Shown here: one piece after another, positions 43,462-53,098 of the stretch
Position numbering within the stretch: the stretch's first letter is position 1
Layout of the letters: every line of letters starts with the position of its first letter
NCBI GenBank assembly: GCA_030586155.1
Contig: CP130741.1
Coordinates: 614,680-678,679 of the forward strand
DNA length: 64,000 bases
Source: Eubacteriaceae bacterium ES3
GTDB lineage: Bacteria; Bacillota; Clostridia; Eubacteriales; Eubacteriaceae
Direction: 5' to 3'
The notes under the pieces: generated by a model
The model's input: the letters and a program-made list of their open reading frames with translations, nothing else
Database searches by the model: none
What the model was told of the DNA's origin: nothing
Translations under genes and position numbers: made by a program

Positions 43462-44923
43462 ACTGAAGAGAATTTTTAAACAGGAAGGTCTTAGCAGTAT
43501 CTTGGCAGGTGCCGCATACAGTACCCTGGTGGTTATTGGTCCGACAATAATGGTTATGCTGACACTTTTGATTTTATACGCGACGGTTGGATATTTAAAG
43601 ATATCCTATACAGAAAGAGAACTGCTTTCGTCGACAATTTTATATATATTTGTCTTTGGACTCATTATCACTGGGCCTATTAATGCCGTTATGTCGCGAT
43701 ATATAGCCGATAAGTTTTATGAAGAAAAATATGAAGATATTTTACCTTCTTATTATATGGGACTTTTGATTTGCATGGTTATTGGGGCTATTTCCGGTGG
43801 GATTTTTTGCTATCGTCTGATAACAGTGGGAGAATTAGAAATCGTTTATGTGGCAATTGCTTATCTGATGTTTATGGCATTGATTACGGTGTTTTATTCA
43901 CTGACATATTTATCGGCAACCAAGGACTATAAAATTATTGCTATGGATTTCCTGATTGGTATGATTTTAGCCTTTGTTAGTGTACAGTTTTTGAGACTTG
44001 GATTTGGGCTTACGGTGCGCTTTGCAATGCTTGCTGGACTACTAATCGGCTTTAGCATTATTGCAACACTGCAGATGGCTTATATTAGACATTATTTTGT
44101 GTTCAGAAATAAAAATTACATGGAATGTCTAGGTTACTTTAAAAATTTCAAACGATTATTTTTTGGAACACTGTTTTATACTCTTGGTATTTATGTACAT
44201 AATTTCGTATTCTGGACTACACCAGAGCATTTAGTTATTGCCGATAGTTTTGTAACCTATCAGGCTTATGATATGGCGGCTTGTTTGGGTATGTTTACCA
44301 GTATCTCAGCAATGGTTATCTTTACCGTTATGGCAGAAACAAATTTTCATGAAATATATCAGAAGTACATAGAATCGGTCATTGGGGATACGCTGGAAAA
44401 TATTGAGCTTAATAAAAGGAAAATGTTTCGATTGCTGGTTCAGCAAATAGGGTATGTTGTAAGGGTTCAGGCGGTCATTTCAATTGTTATTTTTTTATTG
44501 GCGATTGTATTTTTACCCGATTACGGTTTTACCGGCCTCGAGATGACAATGTATCCAGCACTTTCGGCGGCTTTTTTCGGTATTTTTATAATGTACTGTA
44601 ACATCATTTTTTTATATTATTTTAATGACAATACCGGAACCTTTATGACGGGCCTTATCTTTTTATCAGGTGTACTGGTCGGAAGCCTGATTACCAAAAA
44701 TCTGGAGCCACAGTTTTATGGTCTGGGAGCTTTTGCTGGTGCCCTTTTGGGGTGGACATATAGTTTTTTCAGAATCCGCTATCTTGAGAAGAATTTTGAC
44801 TATCATATTATGTGCAACAGCAAAATATTTGATAAAAAGCGTAAAAAGACAAATGTGACAGATGGTCTGCTGGTTCATAAAAAAGATTCATATAAACAGA
44901 GGAAGACTTCAAATGTTGGTTAG
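43442..44923 (+). CDS. pelG: Pel export membrane protein PelG
   Basis: 493 residues with about 12 membrane segments, MATE/Wzx-like. MAGIGFELKRIFKQEGLSSIL at the N-terminus is characteristic of PelG. Forms the inner-membrane transport unit with PelD and PelE. The C-terminal cytoplasmic tail is basic. Confidence 0.92.
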   Translation: MAGIGFELKRIFKQEGLSSILAGAAYSTLVVIGPTIMVMLTLLILYATVGYLKISYTERELLSSTILYIFVFGLIITGPINAVMSRYIADKFYEEKYEDILPSYYMGLLICMVIGAISGGIFCYRLITVGELEIVYVAIAYLMFMALITVFYSLTYLSATKDYKIIAMDFLIGMILAFVSVQFLRLGFGLTVRFAMLAGLLIGFSIIATLQMAYIRHYFVFRNKNYMECLGYFKNFKRLFFGTLFYTLGIYVHNFVFWTTPEHLVIADSFVTYQAYDMAACLGMFTSISAMVIFTVMAETNFHEIYQKYIESVIGDTLENIELNKRKMFRLLVQQIGYVVRVQAVISIVIFLLAIVFLPDYGFTGLEMTMYPALSAAFFGIFIMYCNIIFLYYFNDNTGTFMTGLIFLSGVLVGSLITKNLEPQFYGLGAFAGALLGWTYSFFRIRYLEKNFDYHIMCNSKIFDKKRKKTNVTDGLLVHKKDSYKQRKTSNVG

Positions 44924-45980
44924 TATCATAATTCCTGTTTATAATATGGAAAAATATTTAGAACGCTGTGTAAAAAGTGCGCTCGCACAAACCCATCAGG
45001 AACTACAGATTATTTTGGTTGATGATGGCTCAACTGACGATTCGCCAGCAATGTGTGATGAATATGCGGGAATGGATTGTCATATTAATACGATTCACAA
45101 ACAAAATGCCGGTTTAGGGTATGCGCGAAACACAGGGCTGAAAATGGCGAAAGGTGTGTACGTTTTTTTTCTTGATGCAGATGATTGGCTGCCGAAAGAT
45201 GCTATTGAATTATTGGTGCATAGTTCGTATAATGCGACATTTGATGTAATCAGAGGTGTGCATTATATTCAAAAGGGGACAAGTTCACAGTTGGCAAAGT
45301 TTACTTTTTCAGAGGGTGTTGTCAATCGGAATGGGAGTATAGCTGAAAAGGAGCGCTATCGGCAGATTAAAACCAGCAGTACATTTGGTTATGCCTGGGG
45401 TGCTTTGTTCAAACGTTCGTTTTTGTTGAAGTATAAATTGGACTTTGATGACAATCGAAAGATTTTTTTAGAAGATACTTTATTTAATTTAAAATTATTT
45501 GCTAACAAGCCCAAGTATTATGTGATTTGTAAACCTGTTTACTACTACTTGATTCAAGAAGTATCTTTATCAAGTAATTCTAAGCAAGGCGATGATGAAA
45601 GGTTGCTTTTGCTTCTAAAAACATATACAGAATATCTCAAAAATATAGGTGCTGAAAAAGAGAATTTAGATTTAATCGTACCATTGCTTGCAAGACATTT
45701 CTGTTTTTGTGTGGCTAAAAGTTTGACTTTTGAGAATAGTAGTTTTAAAACAGTTAAAGAAGTAATTATTACGTTTGGAGAAAATAGTGTTGTCAGCAGT
45801 TTGTTGGCACAAAAAGGTGCCATCAGATACTTGAAAATGATATCCAGTAAAGCAGAGATGTTATTCTACGCCTTTTGTCTTTTCTTTTTAAAACATAAGG
45901 CATGGGGATTTCTGGCGATGTTATTTTTAGTATTGAGGCCTTTTCTCAATCAATATATTAAAACCCATCTGAAAGTTTAG
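44913..45980 (+). CDS. Family 2 glycosyltransferase A
   Basis: 355 residues, GT-A fold: VSIIIPVYNMEKYLERCVKSALAQT, ILVDDGSTDDS and the DxD motif in FFLDADDWLP. C-terminal hydrophobic stretch (about 318-350) may anchor it in the membrane. Close paralogue of the next gene (shared segments ELQIILVDDGS, MCDEY, LEDTLFNLK/LEDMLFNLK). Start ATG 44913 behind AGAGGAAG. Confidence 0.88.
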   Translation: MLVSIIIPVYNMEKYLERCVKSALAQTHQELQIILVDDGSTDDSPAMCDEYAGMDCHINTIHKQNAGLGYARNTGLKMAKGVYVFFLDADDWLPKDAIELLVHSSYNATFDVIRGVHYIQKGTSSQLAKFTFSEGVVNRNGSIAEKERYRQIKTSSTFGYAWGALFKRSFLLKYKLDFDDNRKIFLEDTLFNLKLFANKPKYYVICKPVYYYLIQEVSLSSNSKQGDDERLLLLLKTYTEYLKNIGAEKENLDLIVPLLARHFCFCVAKSLTFENSSFKTVKEVIITFGENSVVSSLLAQKGAIRYLKMISSKAEMLFYAFCLFFLKHKAWGFLAMLFLVLRPFLNQYIKTHLKV

Positions 45981-46017
45981 GTTTTTGATTAGTAAAAGTT
46001 ATTGAGGTAAAAAAAGG

Positions 46018-47085
46018 ATGTTAGTTACAATTATAATACCAGTTTATAACATGGCGTTATATTTAAATAAATGTATGCAAAGTGTGTCAAATCAAACATA
46101 TAAGGAACTACAGATTATTTTGGTTGATGATGGTTCAAAGGATAGCTCTCCGATAATGTGTGATGAATATAAAAAAAATGACAACCGAATTGAAGTGATT
46201 CATAAGGTCAATGGGGGATTGGGCTTTGCCAGAAACAGCGGAGTGAAAAAGGCAAGAGGAGAATATATTTTCTTTTTAGATGCAGATGATTGGATTCCCG
46301 ATGACAGTATCGAAAAACTGGTCGCGGTGGTTAAAACTTATCCCTATGATATCATAAAAGGGCTGCATTATTTAGTGAAAAAGGATAAAACAACATTAAC
46401 TGTCTATTCATATTCTTCTGGTGTTGTGAAACGAAATGGAAATAAAGAAGAAACTGAACGCTACCAGAAAATAAAAACTAAGAGCACCTTTGGCTCTGCA
46501 TGGGCGGCACTGTATAAAAGAACATTTTTGATAGAAAATTATCTGCAATTTGACGAAAATAAAGTCATTTTTTTAGAGGATATGCTGTTCAATCTAAAAG
46601 CATTTTCTCATCAACCTGAATATTATGTACTTTGCTATCCTGTCTATTATTACCTAGTTCGTCAAGGTTCGATAATGAACAGTCGACGTAAAAATTTGTC
46701 AACCCAACTATTAAATTTAAATCGCTCTTACTGTACTTATCTGCAGGAAAGGGGATGGGTAGAGGATAACATGGATTTGATCATTCAACAGTTGGCAAGG
46801 TATTTTTGCTGGTCGGTTTCTGATACAACTGCAGTGGCAAAAAACAAATTTTTGGAAACAAAGGCAGTCATTGAGGAATTTGGTAATGATCAAGCAGTTG
46901 TTAAGATTCTGTCTAAAAAAAATGTGTTAAAGTATTTAAAAAAAATGGATAATAAAGCGGATGTATTTTTTTACAGCGTTTGCATGTTTTTGTTAAAATA
47001 TAAGTATTTTAAAGCATTAACGATGATGTTTGTAGCAATTGATCCGATCATGAAGCGGTATAAAAGTAAAAAGACCAGAGCTTAG
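46018..47085 (+). CDS. Family 2 glycosyltransferase B (paralogue of the preceding gene)
   Basis: 355 residues, exactly the length of its neighbour, with the same architecture: VTIIIPVYNMALYLNKCMQS, VDDGSKDSS, FFLDADDWIPDDS, TFGSAWAALYKRTFL. Probably arose by tandem duplication and then diverged, to add a second sugar or branch. Confidence 0.88.
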   Translation: MLVTIIIPVYNMALYLNKCMQSVSNQTYKELQIILVDDGSKDSSPIMCDEYKKNDNRIEVIHKVNGGLGFARNSGVKKARGEYIFFLDADDWIPDDSIEKLVAVVKTYPYDIIKGLHYLVKKDKTTLTVYSYSSGVVKRNGNKEETERYQKIKTKSTFGSAWAALYKRTFLIENYLQFDENKVIFLEDMLFNLKAFSHQPEYYVLCYPVYYYLVRQGSIMNSRRKNLSTQLLNLNRSYCTYLQERGWVEDNMDLIIQQLARYFCWSVSDTTAVAKNKFLETKAVIEEFGNDQAVVKILSKKNVLKYLKKMDNKADVFFYSVCMFLLKYKYFKALTMMFVAIDPIMKRYKSKKTRA

Positions 47086-47106
47086 TTTAGAAGATGAGGT
47101 GAATCG

Positions 47107-48618
47107 TTGAAAAAAAATAAAAGGGCGAATAACGCTGACAGAACGTATTTTAAAAAGATAATACTACTCTTAACGATTTGCATGTTTAATGGTTTTATTT
47201 TGCTGGCACAGTCAGTTTTTTGTGCAGATGCAGAAGTTGAATCAAGACAGAATGTTAATGGGGATGTAATTTCTACACTGGCTACAGATGCGACTTCTAA
47301 CAATGGATTGATAATACCGGATGCAGTTATTTCTTTAGATGATTATCTGACAGGAAAACGGACAAGTAGTCTTTATCTTGGGCAATATGAACAGGATAAT
47401 AACCCGGATTCAATTGAAGGCATTTTGTGGCAGGTGCTTGAAAATGATGAAGGGATACTTTTCTTGTTGGCAGATCGAAATATTGATACAATTCAGTATC
47501 ATCAAAAATATGAAAATATTACTTGGGCTGAGTCTTCCCTTAGAGAATGGCTAAACAGTGATTTTTATGAGAATGCCTTTAGTAAAGCCGAACGAACCTT
47601 AGTCAAGCTGACAAAATTGCCCAATGATTCAAATACTGCTTACGGGACCACTGGTGGACTTGATACAGAGGATTATTTCTTCCTTTTATCAATAGCGGAT
47701 GTCTACAATCAAGATTATGGATTTTCTGATAGCGCATCAAGAATGGTGATTAATACGCATTATACGGGCAGTCGGGGAGCAACTGGTAAAGAATTGGGGG
47801 ATGGATTCTGGTGGCTTCGGTCTCCCGGCAGAAGCAACAGAGATGCACTGGTTGTATATTTTGATGGTTTTACAACTAATTATGGCTATAATGTCGATTT
47901 TGTAGGCATTGGTTTACGTCCGGCATGTAATTTTGATACAGCTAATATTATGATGTTACGCAATTCAAAAATAAGTCAATCGGATGCAGTGGGATCACAG
48001 CTATTTGAGATTATTAATTCAGAAAATAATCAGAATGAAAATGAGACAGTGGCTTATGTTCCAACGATCTGGAACGAACAGATGCTATTGACAATAGATA
48101 AAACAGACGCAATATTTTTGAATTCTCATGTTTCGGAACCTGAAAGAAGCTATACTTACAATTATGATGCAGTGATAGAATCTAATATTGATAATACATA
48201 TATTTCGGCAGTTATTGAAGATGGAAATACACATCATACATTATATTATGCAAAATTGAAAAGCATCGCCCAAAAAGAAGATTTAACCGGACAGGTGACC
48301 CTTACCTTGCCAGAAGAACTGGAAAAGGGCGGATATGTATTACGATTATTTCTGGAAACTTGCAATGAAAAAAACAGGGTGGATTTTGCCAGCGAATTTG
48401 TGACAATACCGGTTTCTGTGGAAACAAATGAAAATATCATAAGCCTTGATAATTTTGAGCAAAGCGAACGTTCGACGGAAGAAAATAGTCTGACTGCTTG
48501 GGATAAGCGGTTAATTACTCGATTTTTAATGGTTACTGTGGTGATCTGCGCTGTTTTGGTAGCTATGTTTTTATGGTGGATAAAAAAGAGGAGAAAAGCG
48601 AAAATAAAAAGATTATAA
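47107..48618 (+). CDS. Exported DUF6273 protein with C-terminal membrane anchor
   Basis: 503 residues. N-terminal signal or anchor (about 15-38); a domain with LYLGQYEQD...EGILWQVL, WAESSLREWLN and GDGFWWLRSPGRSNRDALVVYFDG...GLRPAC (about 75-275) typical of DUF6273; a beta-rich region (about 315-430); a single C-terminal membrane segment followed by KKRRKAKIKRL. Surface protein facing outward; may bind the exopolysaccharide. TTG start behind GAGGTG. Confidence 0.7.
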   Translation: MKKNKRANNADRTYFKKIILLLTICMFNGFILLAQSVFCADAEVESRQNVNGDVISTLATDATSNNGLIIPDAVISLDDYLTGKRTSSLYLGQYEQDNNPDSIEGILWQVLENDEGILFLLADRNIDTIQYHQKYENITWAESSLREWLNSDFYENAFSKAERTLVKLTKLPNDSNTAYGTTGGLDTEDYFFLLSIADVYNQDYGFSDSASRMVINTHYTGSRGATGKELGDGFWWLRSPGRSNRDALVVYFDGFTTNYGYNVDFVGIGLRPACNFDTANIMMLRNSKISQSDAVGSQLFEIINSENNQNENETVAYVPTIWNEQMLLTIDKTDAIFLNSHVSEPERSYTYNYDAVIESNIDNTYISAVIEDGNTHHTLYYAKLKSIAQKEDLTGQVTLTLPEELEKGGYVLRLFLETCNEKNRVDFASEFVTIPVSVETNENIISLDNFEQSERSTEENSLTAWDKRLITRFLMVTVVICAVLVAMFLWWIKKRRKAKIKRL

Positions 48619-48701
48619 TAAATATAAACGACTGGCCAGAGTTTGAGATAAGTGGCTTTAAACGAGCTAGGATAGTGTCGAGCTAGACGGGGAGATAATC
48701 T

Positions 48702-49727
48702 ATGAGAATATTAGTAACTGGTGGTTTAGGTTTTATTGGCAGTCATACTGTTGTTGAATTAATAAAAAATCAACATGAAGTTATTATTGCCGACAATTTG
48801 CTTAATAGTAAATTAGAAGTATTAGACCGCATATATCAAATTACTGGCGTTCGTTCGCTTTTTTATCGGATTGACGTGACGGATGAGGTAAAAACAAAAG
48901 CGATATTTGAAAATAATCATTTAGACGGAGTTATTCATTTTGCAGGTCTAAAATCGGTAATAGAGTCAGTTTCCAAACCGTTAGCATATTATCGCAATAA
49001 TTTAGTTTCCACGATGGTGCTGAGCGGCCTCTGTTTAAAATATAAAGTTGCCAGATTTGTATTTAGTTCATCAGCAACTGTCTACGGTGAACAGCCGTCA
49101 CCCCTAAAAGAAGATATGACATTGATGAAAACCACAAACCCCTATGGTGAGACCAAAGCAATGAGCGAACGGATTCTTCAGGATATAGCTGTAGCTAAAA
49201 GCGATTTTTCAGTGACATTATTGCGCTATTTTAATCCTGTTGGTGCTCATAAAAGCGGCTTGATTGGAGAAGACCCAAACGGAATTCCCAATAATCTGAT
49301 GCCTTTTGTAACAAAGGTAGCGAAAGGTATCCTGCCTAACCTGAATATCTTTGGCAATGACTATGATACCATCGACGGAACCGGTGTAAGAGATTACATT
49401 CATGTTGTCGACTTGGCCAAAGGTCATGTGGCAGCAATAGAAAACACATCATATGGCGCAAATATTTTTAATTTAGGAACTGGCAAAGGGACATCGGTAC
49501 TGGAGCTTGTAAGTACTTTTATCAGAATAAATGACATAGATGTGCCCTATGTGTTTGTCGAAAGACGGGCTGGTGATATTGCTGTTTGCTATGCCGATAC
49601 CGAAAAGGCAAAAATTGAATTGGGATGGGAAGCCGAACTGACACTTTTGGATATGGTTCAGGACGCATGGAATTTTGAAATAGCAAAACATTTTAGTTTA
49701 AATGAAACTGAATTAGGAAATCAATAA
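48702..49727 (+). CDS. galE: UDP-glucose/UDP-GlcNAc 4-epimerase
   Basis: 341-residue extended SDR. NAD-binding TGGLGFIGSH at residues 7-16; catalytic Ser-Ser-Ala and Tyr-x-x-x-Lys in FSSSATVYGE and NPYGETK; LRYFNPVGAH and GTGVRDYIHVVDLAKGH complete the GalE pattern. Pel is rich in GalNAc, so this enzyme may supply UDP-GalNAc as PelX does in Pseudomonas; that role is inferred from position. Confidence 0.9.
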   Translation: MRILVTGGLGFIGSHTVVELIKNQHEVIIADNLLNSKLEVLDRIYQITGVRSLFYRIDVTDEVKTKAIFENNHLDGVIHFAGLKSVIESVSKPLAYYRNNLVSTMVLSGLCLKYKVARFVFSSSATVYGEQPSPLKEDMTLMKTTNPYGETKAMSERILQDIAVAKSDFSVTLLRYFNPVGAHKSGLIGEDPNGIPNNLMPFVTKVAKGILPNLNIFGNDYDTIDGTGVRDYIHVVDLAKGHVAAIENTSYGANIFNLGTGKGTSVLELVSTFIRINDIDVPYVFVERRAGDIAVCYADTEKAKIELGWEAELTLLDMVQDAWNFEIAKHFSLNETELGNQ

Positions 49728-49873
49728 TCACTTTGTTACGTTGTTTAGAAATATTCTAATAACAGTTTAAATTTAAAATGTACTACGCAATTATTTTGTG
49801 TTGAAGCTTGATTGTGATCCTGTATCTCAAACTCAAAGAATCTAAATGAATATTTATTAGAGTGGTGTAAATT

Positions 49874-50914
49874 ATGCATAAAGAAATGAATTTATTAACG
49901 GACTATGAAATTAGACAACATAATATAAATGAGAACTCATCTTTCGAGATAGCGTATGTCGATCCCGAAAATCTTTTTCTTCCTGGTAGAATTGATATTG
50001 CTGCAAAGTTAGCCTTTATAGAAGCATATGAGACTGGAATAGGAATTTCTGAAGCGGAAGAGTTATATAAAAAACATATCGAAGCATTTACCAATGGCAA
50101 TTTTTATGAATACGGAAGCAAAGAAAAAAATTCTTATGAAAAATTTAAAGAATCTTTCATTAATACGATAGAATCAATTAAAAACGACGGCTTTAAAGAA
50201 GATGTTTCTATTATCCCTGTAGGTGCCGCAAATGTGGCATTTAATGGCGCTCACAGAATTGCATGCGCTATATATTTTAAAAAGAAAATAAAAATAATAA
50301 TATTTCCGCATGTGAAAAGAAATTATGATTTTCAATTTTTCAGAAAACAATTGCTTGAAGAAAAATATATTCTTCAAATGATCAGAATATTTTGTAGATA
50401 TAAATCAGATGTTTTTTTGACACTTATTTGGCCAAAAGGATATTCAAATAAGAAAATTGTTCTTGATGAATTAGAACAGAGACATGGAATGATAGTCTAT
50501 AAGAATCAGTTTACGACAAATTTTGAAACATATGAAGAGTTTATACATAAAATTTATGCAGATGAGGAATGGATTGGTAGCGAAAAAGACAATTACATAG
50601 GTGTGACAAAAAAAGCTCTTTCTTCGTTTGAAACACATGGAAATATTATTGGAATTCTTGTCTGGGGAATGGACATTGGAACATCTTCTGAATTTAAAGA
50701 AATAGTCAGAATGAAAATGGGGCAAAAGAAAAGAACACTTCATACAACGGATTCTCTGGAAGAAACGAAAGAAGTATTTTCGCTTTTTTTTGAGTTTGGA
50801 GATAGTGTTGGTGGAATAAAATCGGGTAATATGTTGCTTTTGAAAAAGAAAATTCGTTTTATCATTTCGTGTTTGATTATCAAGATCAAAAAAATAGTGG
50901 GACTCCCCTGTTAG
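49874..50914 (+). CDS. Unknown protein with ParB/sulfiredoxin-like GAHR motif
   Basis: 346 residues, not recognised. Segment IPVGAANVAFNGAHRIACAIYFKKK (about 118-142) resembles the xGxHR motif of ParB/Srx-like nucleotide-binding domains. The second half (LIWPKGYSNKKIVLDELEQRHGM onward) is alpha/beta, without membrane segments apart from a mildly hydrophobic C-terminus. Base composition is distinctly lower in GC than pelDEFG. Placed before the flippase, so probably surface-polysaccharide related. Confidence 0.6.
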   Translation: MHKEMNLLTDYEIRQHNINENSSFEIAYVDPENLFLPGRIDIAAKLAFIEAYETGIGISEAEELYKKHIEAFTNGNFYEYGSKEKNSYEKFKESFINTIESIKNDGFKEDVSIIPVGAANVAFNGAHRIACAIYFKKKIKIIIFPHVKRNYDFQFFRKQLLEEKYILQMIRIFCRYKSDVFLTLIWPKGYSNKKIVLDELEQRHGMIVYKNQFTTNFETYEEFIHKIYADEEWIGSEKDNYIGVTKKALSSFETHGNIIGILVWGMDIGTSSEFKEIVRMKMGQKKRTLHTTDSLEETKEVFSLFFEFGDSVGGIKSGNMLLLKKKIRFIISCLIIKIKKIVGLPC

Positions 50915-50933
50915 CTATAGTAAGAAGGTAAGA

Positions 50934-52454
50934 ATGAATAATGAACCAAGAGTAAAGAATTCTATAAGAAATATATATGCAGGATTAATATTTCAGATAA
51001 TATCGTTGCTGATGAATTTTTTGGCAAGAACAGTATTTATTAAGGTATTAGGGGTAGATTACCTTGGTGTAAACGGACTTTTAACGAATATCTTTACGAT
51101 TCTTACATTTACTGAACTGGTCTTTGGTGTTGCACTCAGTTACAGTATGTACAGACCAATTGTTGACAATAATATTGAAAAGATAGGTGGAATATTTAAT
51201 TATTACAAAACATTATACAAAAAAGCTGTAATAATAATTGGAATAGTTGGTGTCTGTATTATTCCGCTTCTTCCATATATGATAAATTCAAATATTGCTA
51301 CAAAAGAAATAATATTATATTACATTATATTTTTGATAAATATAGTAATCTATAATTATTTCATAATAAATACATATTTAATGATAGCTGATCAACGCAG
51401 GTATATAATCTCAATGGTACGAATTGTGGTAGATGTTGTTTGTTTTACCGTGTTGATAGTGGCAATTATCTTATTTGAAAATTATCTTTTGTATCTGCTG
51501 TTGATTACCATAAAAACGCTGATATTTTCTGTGATAATACACATTTTGTTAAAAAAACATTATCCATTTGTTAAAGAAAATTTTTACGTCACTGAAGTAG
51601 ATAAAAAAAGAGCAATTATGAATATAAAAGATCTTTTTATATATCGATTTTCAATGGTAATGTTGAATGGTACCGACAATATTCTCATTTCAGTTTTTGT
51701 CAGCACAAATATGGTGGGGGTTTATTCGAACTATATAATGGTGATAATGGGACTTGACGCTCTTGTTGAAGTAATATATTCTGCTGTTTCTGCCAGCATA
51801 GGTAATCTGGCCGCAGAAAAAAATAATGAGTCATTGGCAGAAATGTTCAGAATGGTGCAGGTTGTTTCAATCTGGCTATCAGGGACGATATCGGTGTGTT
51901 TACTTATATTATTCAACGATTTTATTATTGTTTGGATAGGGGCGGATTATTTGTGTGCTGGAGGAACGGTAATAATTATTATCGTGAATTTCTATCTAGC
52001 ATGTGTTAGGGATTCTATGAAAATGTTTATAGAAGCGCTTGGATTGTTTTCTAAAGTTAAATATATGACGTTAGCAACGGCGGTACTAAATATTGTTTTT
52101 TCTGTTTTTCTGGGGTATAACTTTGGTATAACAGGAATACTTGCAGCAACGGCAATTTCAGCGATTCTTACATTTTACTGGTATGAAGCGGGAATAATAT
52201 ATAAAGCAATGAACTCAAAAAAAAATTGGGAGTATTTTCTGCTGCAGATTATAAGTATCGTACTGATAATTGCAAATTTTATCATTACAAACAATGTACT
52301 TAAGTTATTTGAATTCAATGGCGTTACAGGTTTTGTTATAAAAATGGTTTTATGCTTTGTGATTTGTAATTCAATATATTTTGCAATATTATTCAGAACA
52401 AAAGCAGTGAAATATTTAGTTAAGATAATTTTCAAGACTTTTAAATGCAGTTGA
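50934..52454 (+). CDS. Wzx-type oligosaccharide flippase
   Basis: 506 residues with about 12-14 membrane segments. The N-terminal NSIRNIYAGLIFQIISLLMNFLARTVFIKVLGVDYLGVNGLLTNI is typical of the polysaccharide-transport (MATE-like) flippases. AT-rich like the preceding gene, 19 bp apart. The IS3 composite lies 86 bp after the stop. Confidence 0.85.
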   Translation: MNNEPRVKNSIRNIYAGLIFQIISLLMNFLARTVFIKVLGVDYLGVNGLLTNIFTILTFTELVFGVALSYSMYRPIVDNNIEKIGGIFNYYKTLYKKAVIIIGIVGVCIIPLLPYMINSNIATKEIILYYIIFLINIVIYNYFIINTYLMIADQRRYIISMVRIVVDVVCFTVLIVAIILFENYLLYLLLITIKTLIFSVIIHILLKKHYPFVKENFYVTEVDKKRAIMNIKDLFIYRFSMVMLNGTDNILISVFVSTNMVGVYSNYIMVIMGLDALVEVIYSAVSASIGNLAAEKNNESLAEMFRMVQVVSIWLSGTISVCLLILFNDFIIVWIGADYLCAGGTVIIIIVNFYLACVRDSMKMFIEALGLFSKVKYMTLATAVLNIVFSVFLGYNFGITGILAATAISAILTFYWYEAGIIYKAMNSKKNWEYFLLQIISIVLIIANFIITNNVLKLFEFNGVTGFVIKMVLCFVICNSIYFAILFRTKAVKYLVKIIFKTFKCS

Positions 52455-52569
52455 GATATTTTTCAACAGTTGCAAATAGTTTTTTTCGGAATCGAATGCC
52501 AAGCAAATTCTGCAAGCGATGTTTTTAAGTTATCGGTAGTTGTCAAGATAGTTGGCGGTTTTTCTTGAA

Positions 52570-52946
52570 TTAACCGACTGACTTATTGGTTGTATTCGTT
52601 TCATCTTTTTCGGGATTTAACCATACTTCGTTTTCCAGAGACCACTTGCGAATATTTTTAGTCCAGCGGTTGGGATTATTCTGCCGTGCGGCCTCATAAA
52701 CAGCTGTACGGTTTGAAAAAATCTCTTTATCCATGCCGGTATGCCGCTGATTTGGGGTCAGGAAATTAAGCCCACTGTGGCAGTGTTCAAAATTATAGTA
52801 ATGCGTAAATTCGAGAACCCATTGTCTTGCTTCCATGATTGTTTTAAAGCCCTTGTAAGGGTAATCAGGACGATACTTACAGGTTTTAAAGATGGATTCG
52901 GCATAGGGATTGTCATTACTGACTCTCGGTCTGCTTTTGGATGAAA
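52570..52946 (-). pseudogene. IS3 (copy 2) OrfB, C-terminal piece
   Basis: Carries the catalytic Glu region (SNDNPYAESIFKTCKYRPDYPYKGF) and the end of the integrase. Joins in frame to 55521-56189 once the IS21 is removed (…GIVSS + KSRPRVSNDNPY…). Confidence 0.88.
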
Positions 52947-53098
52947 TGTTTAGTGTAAGCTATAAATACAGAAAGTTGCAAAAGCAAAATCCAGAGTATT
53001 GCAAGCTGCAAAATCCAGAATAATGCAAAAATCCATTGCGGGCAAAACTCAAATCAAATATCCTTGTATCTGACCAAAGAACAAGGAGGAAATGGAGA

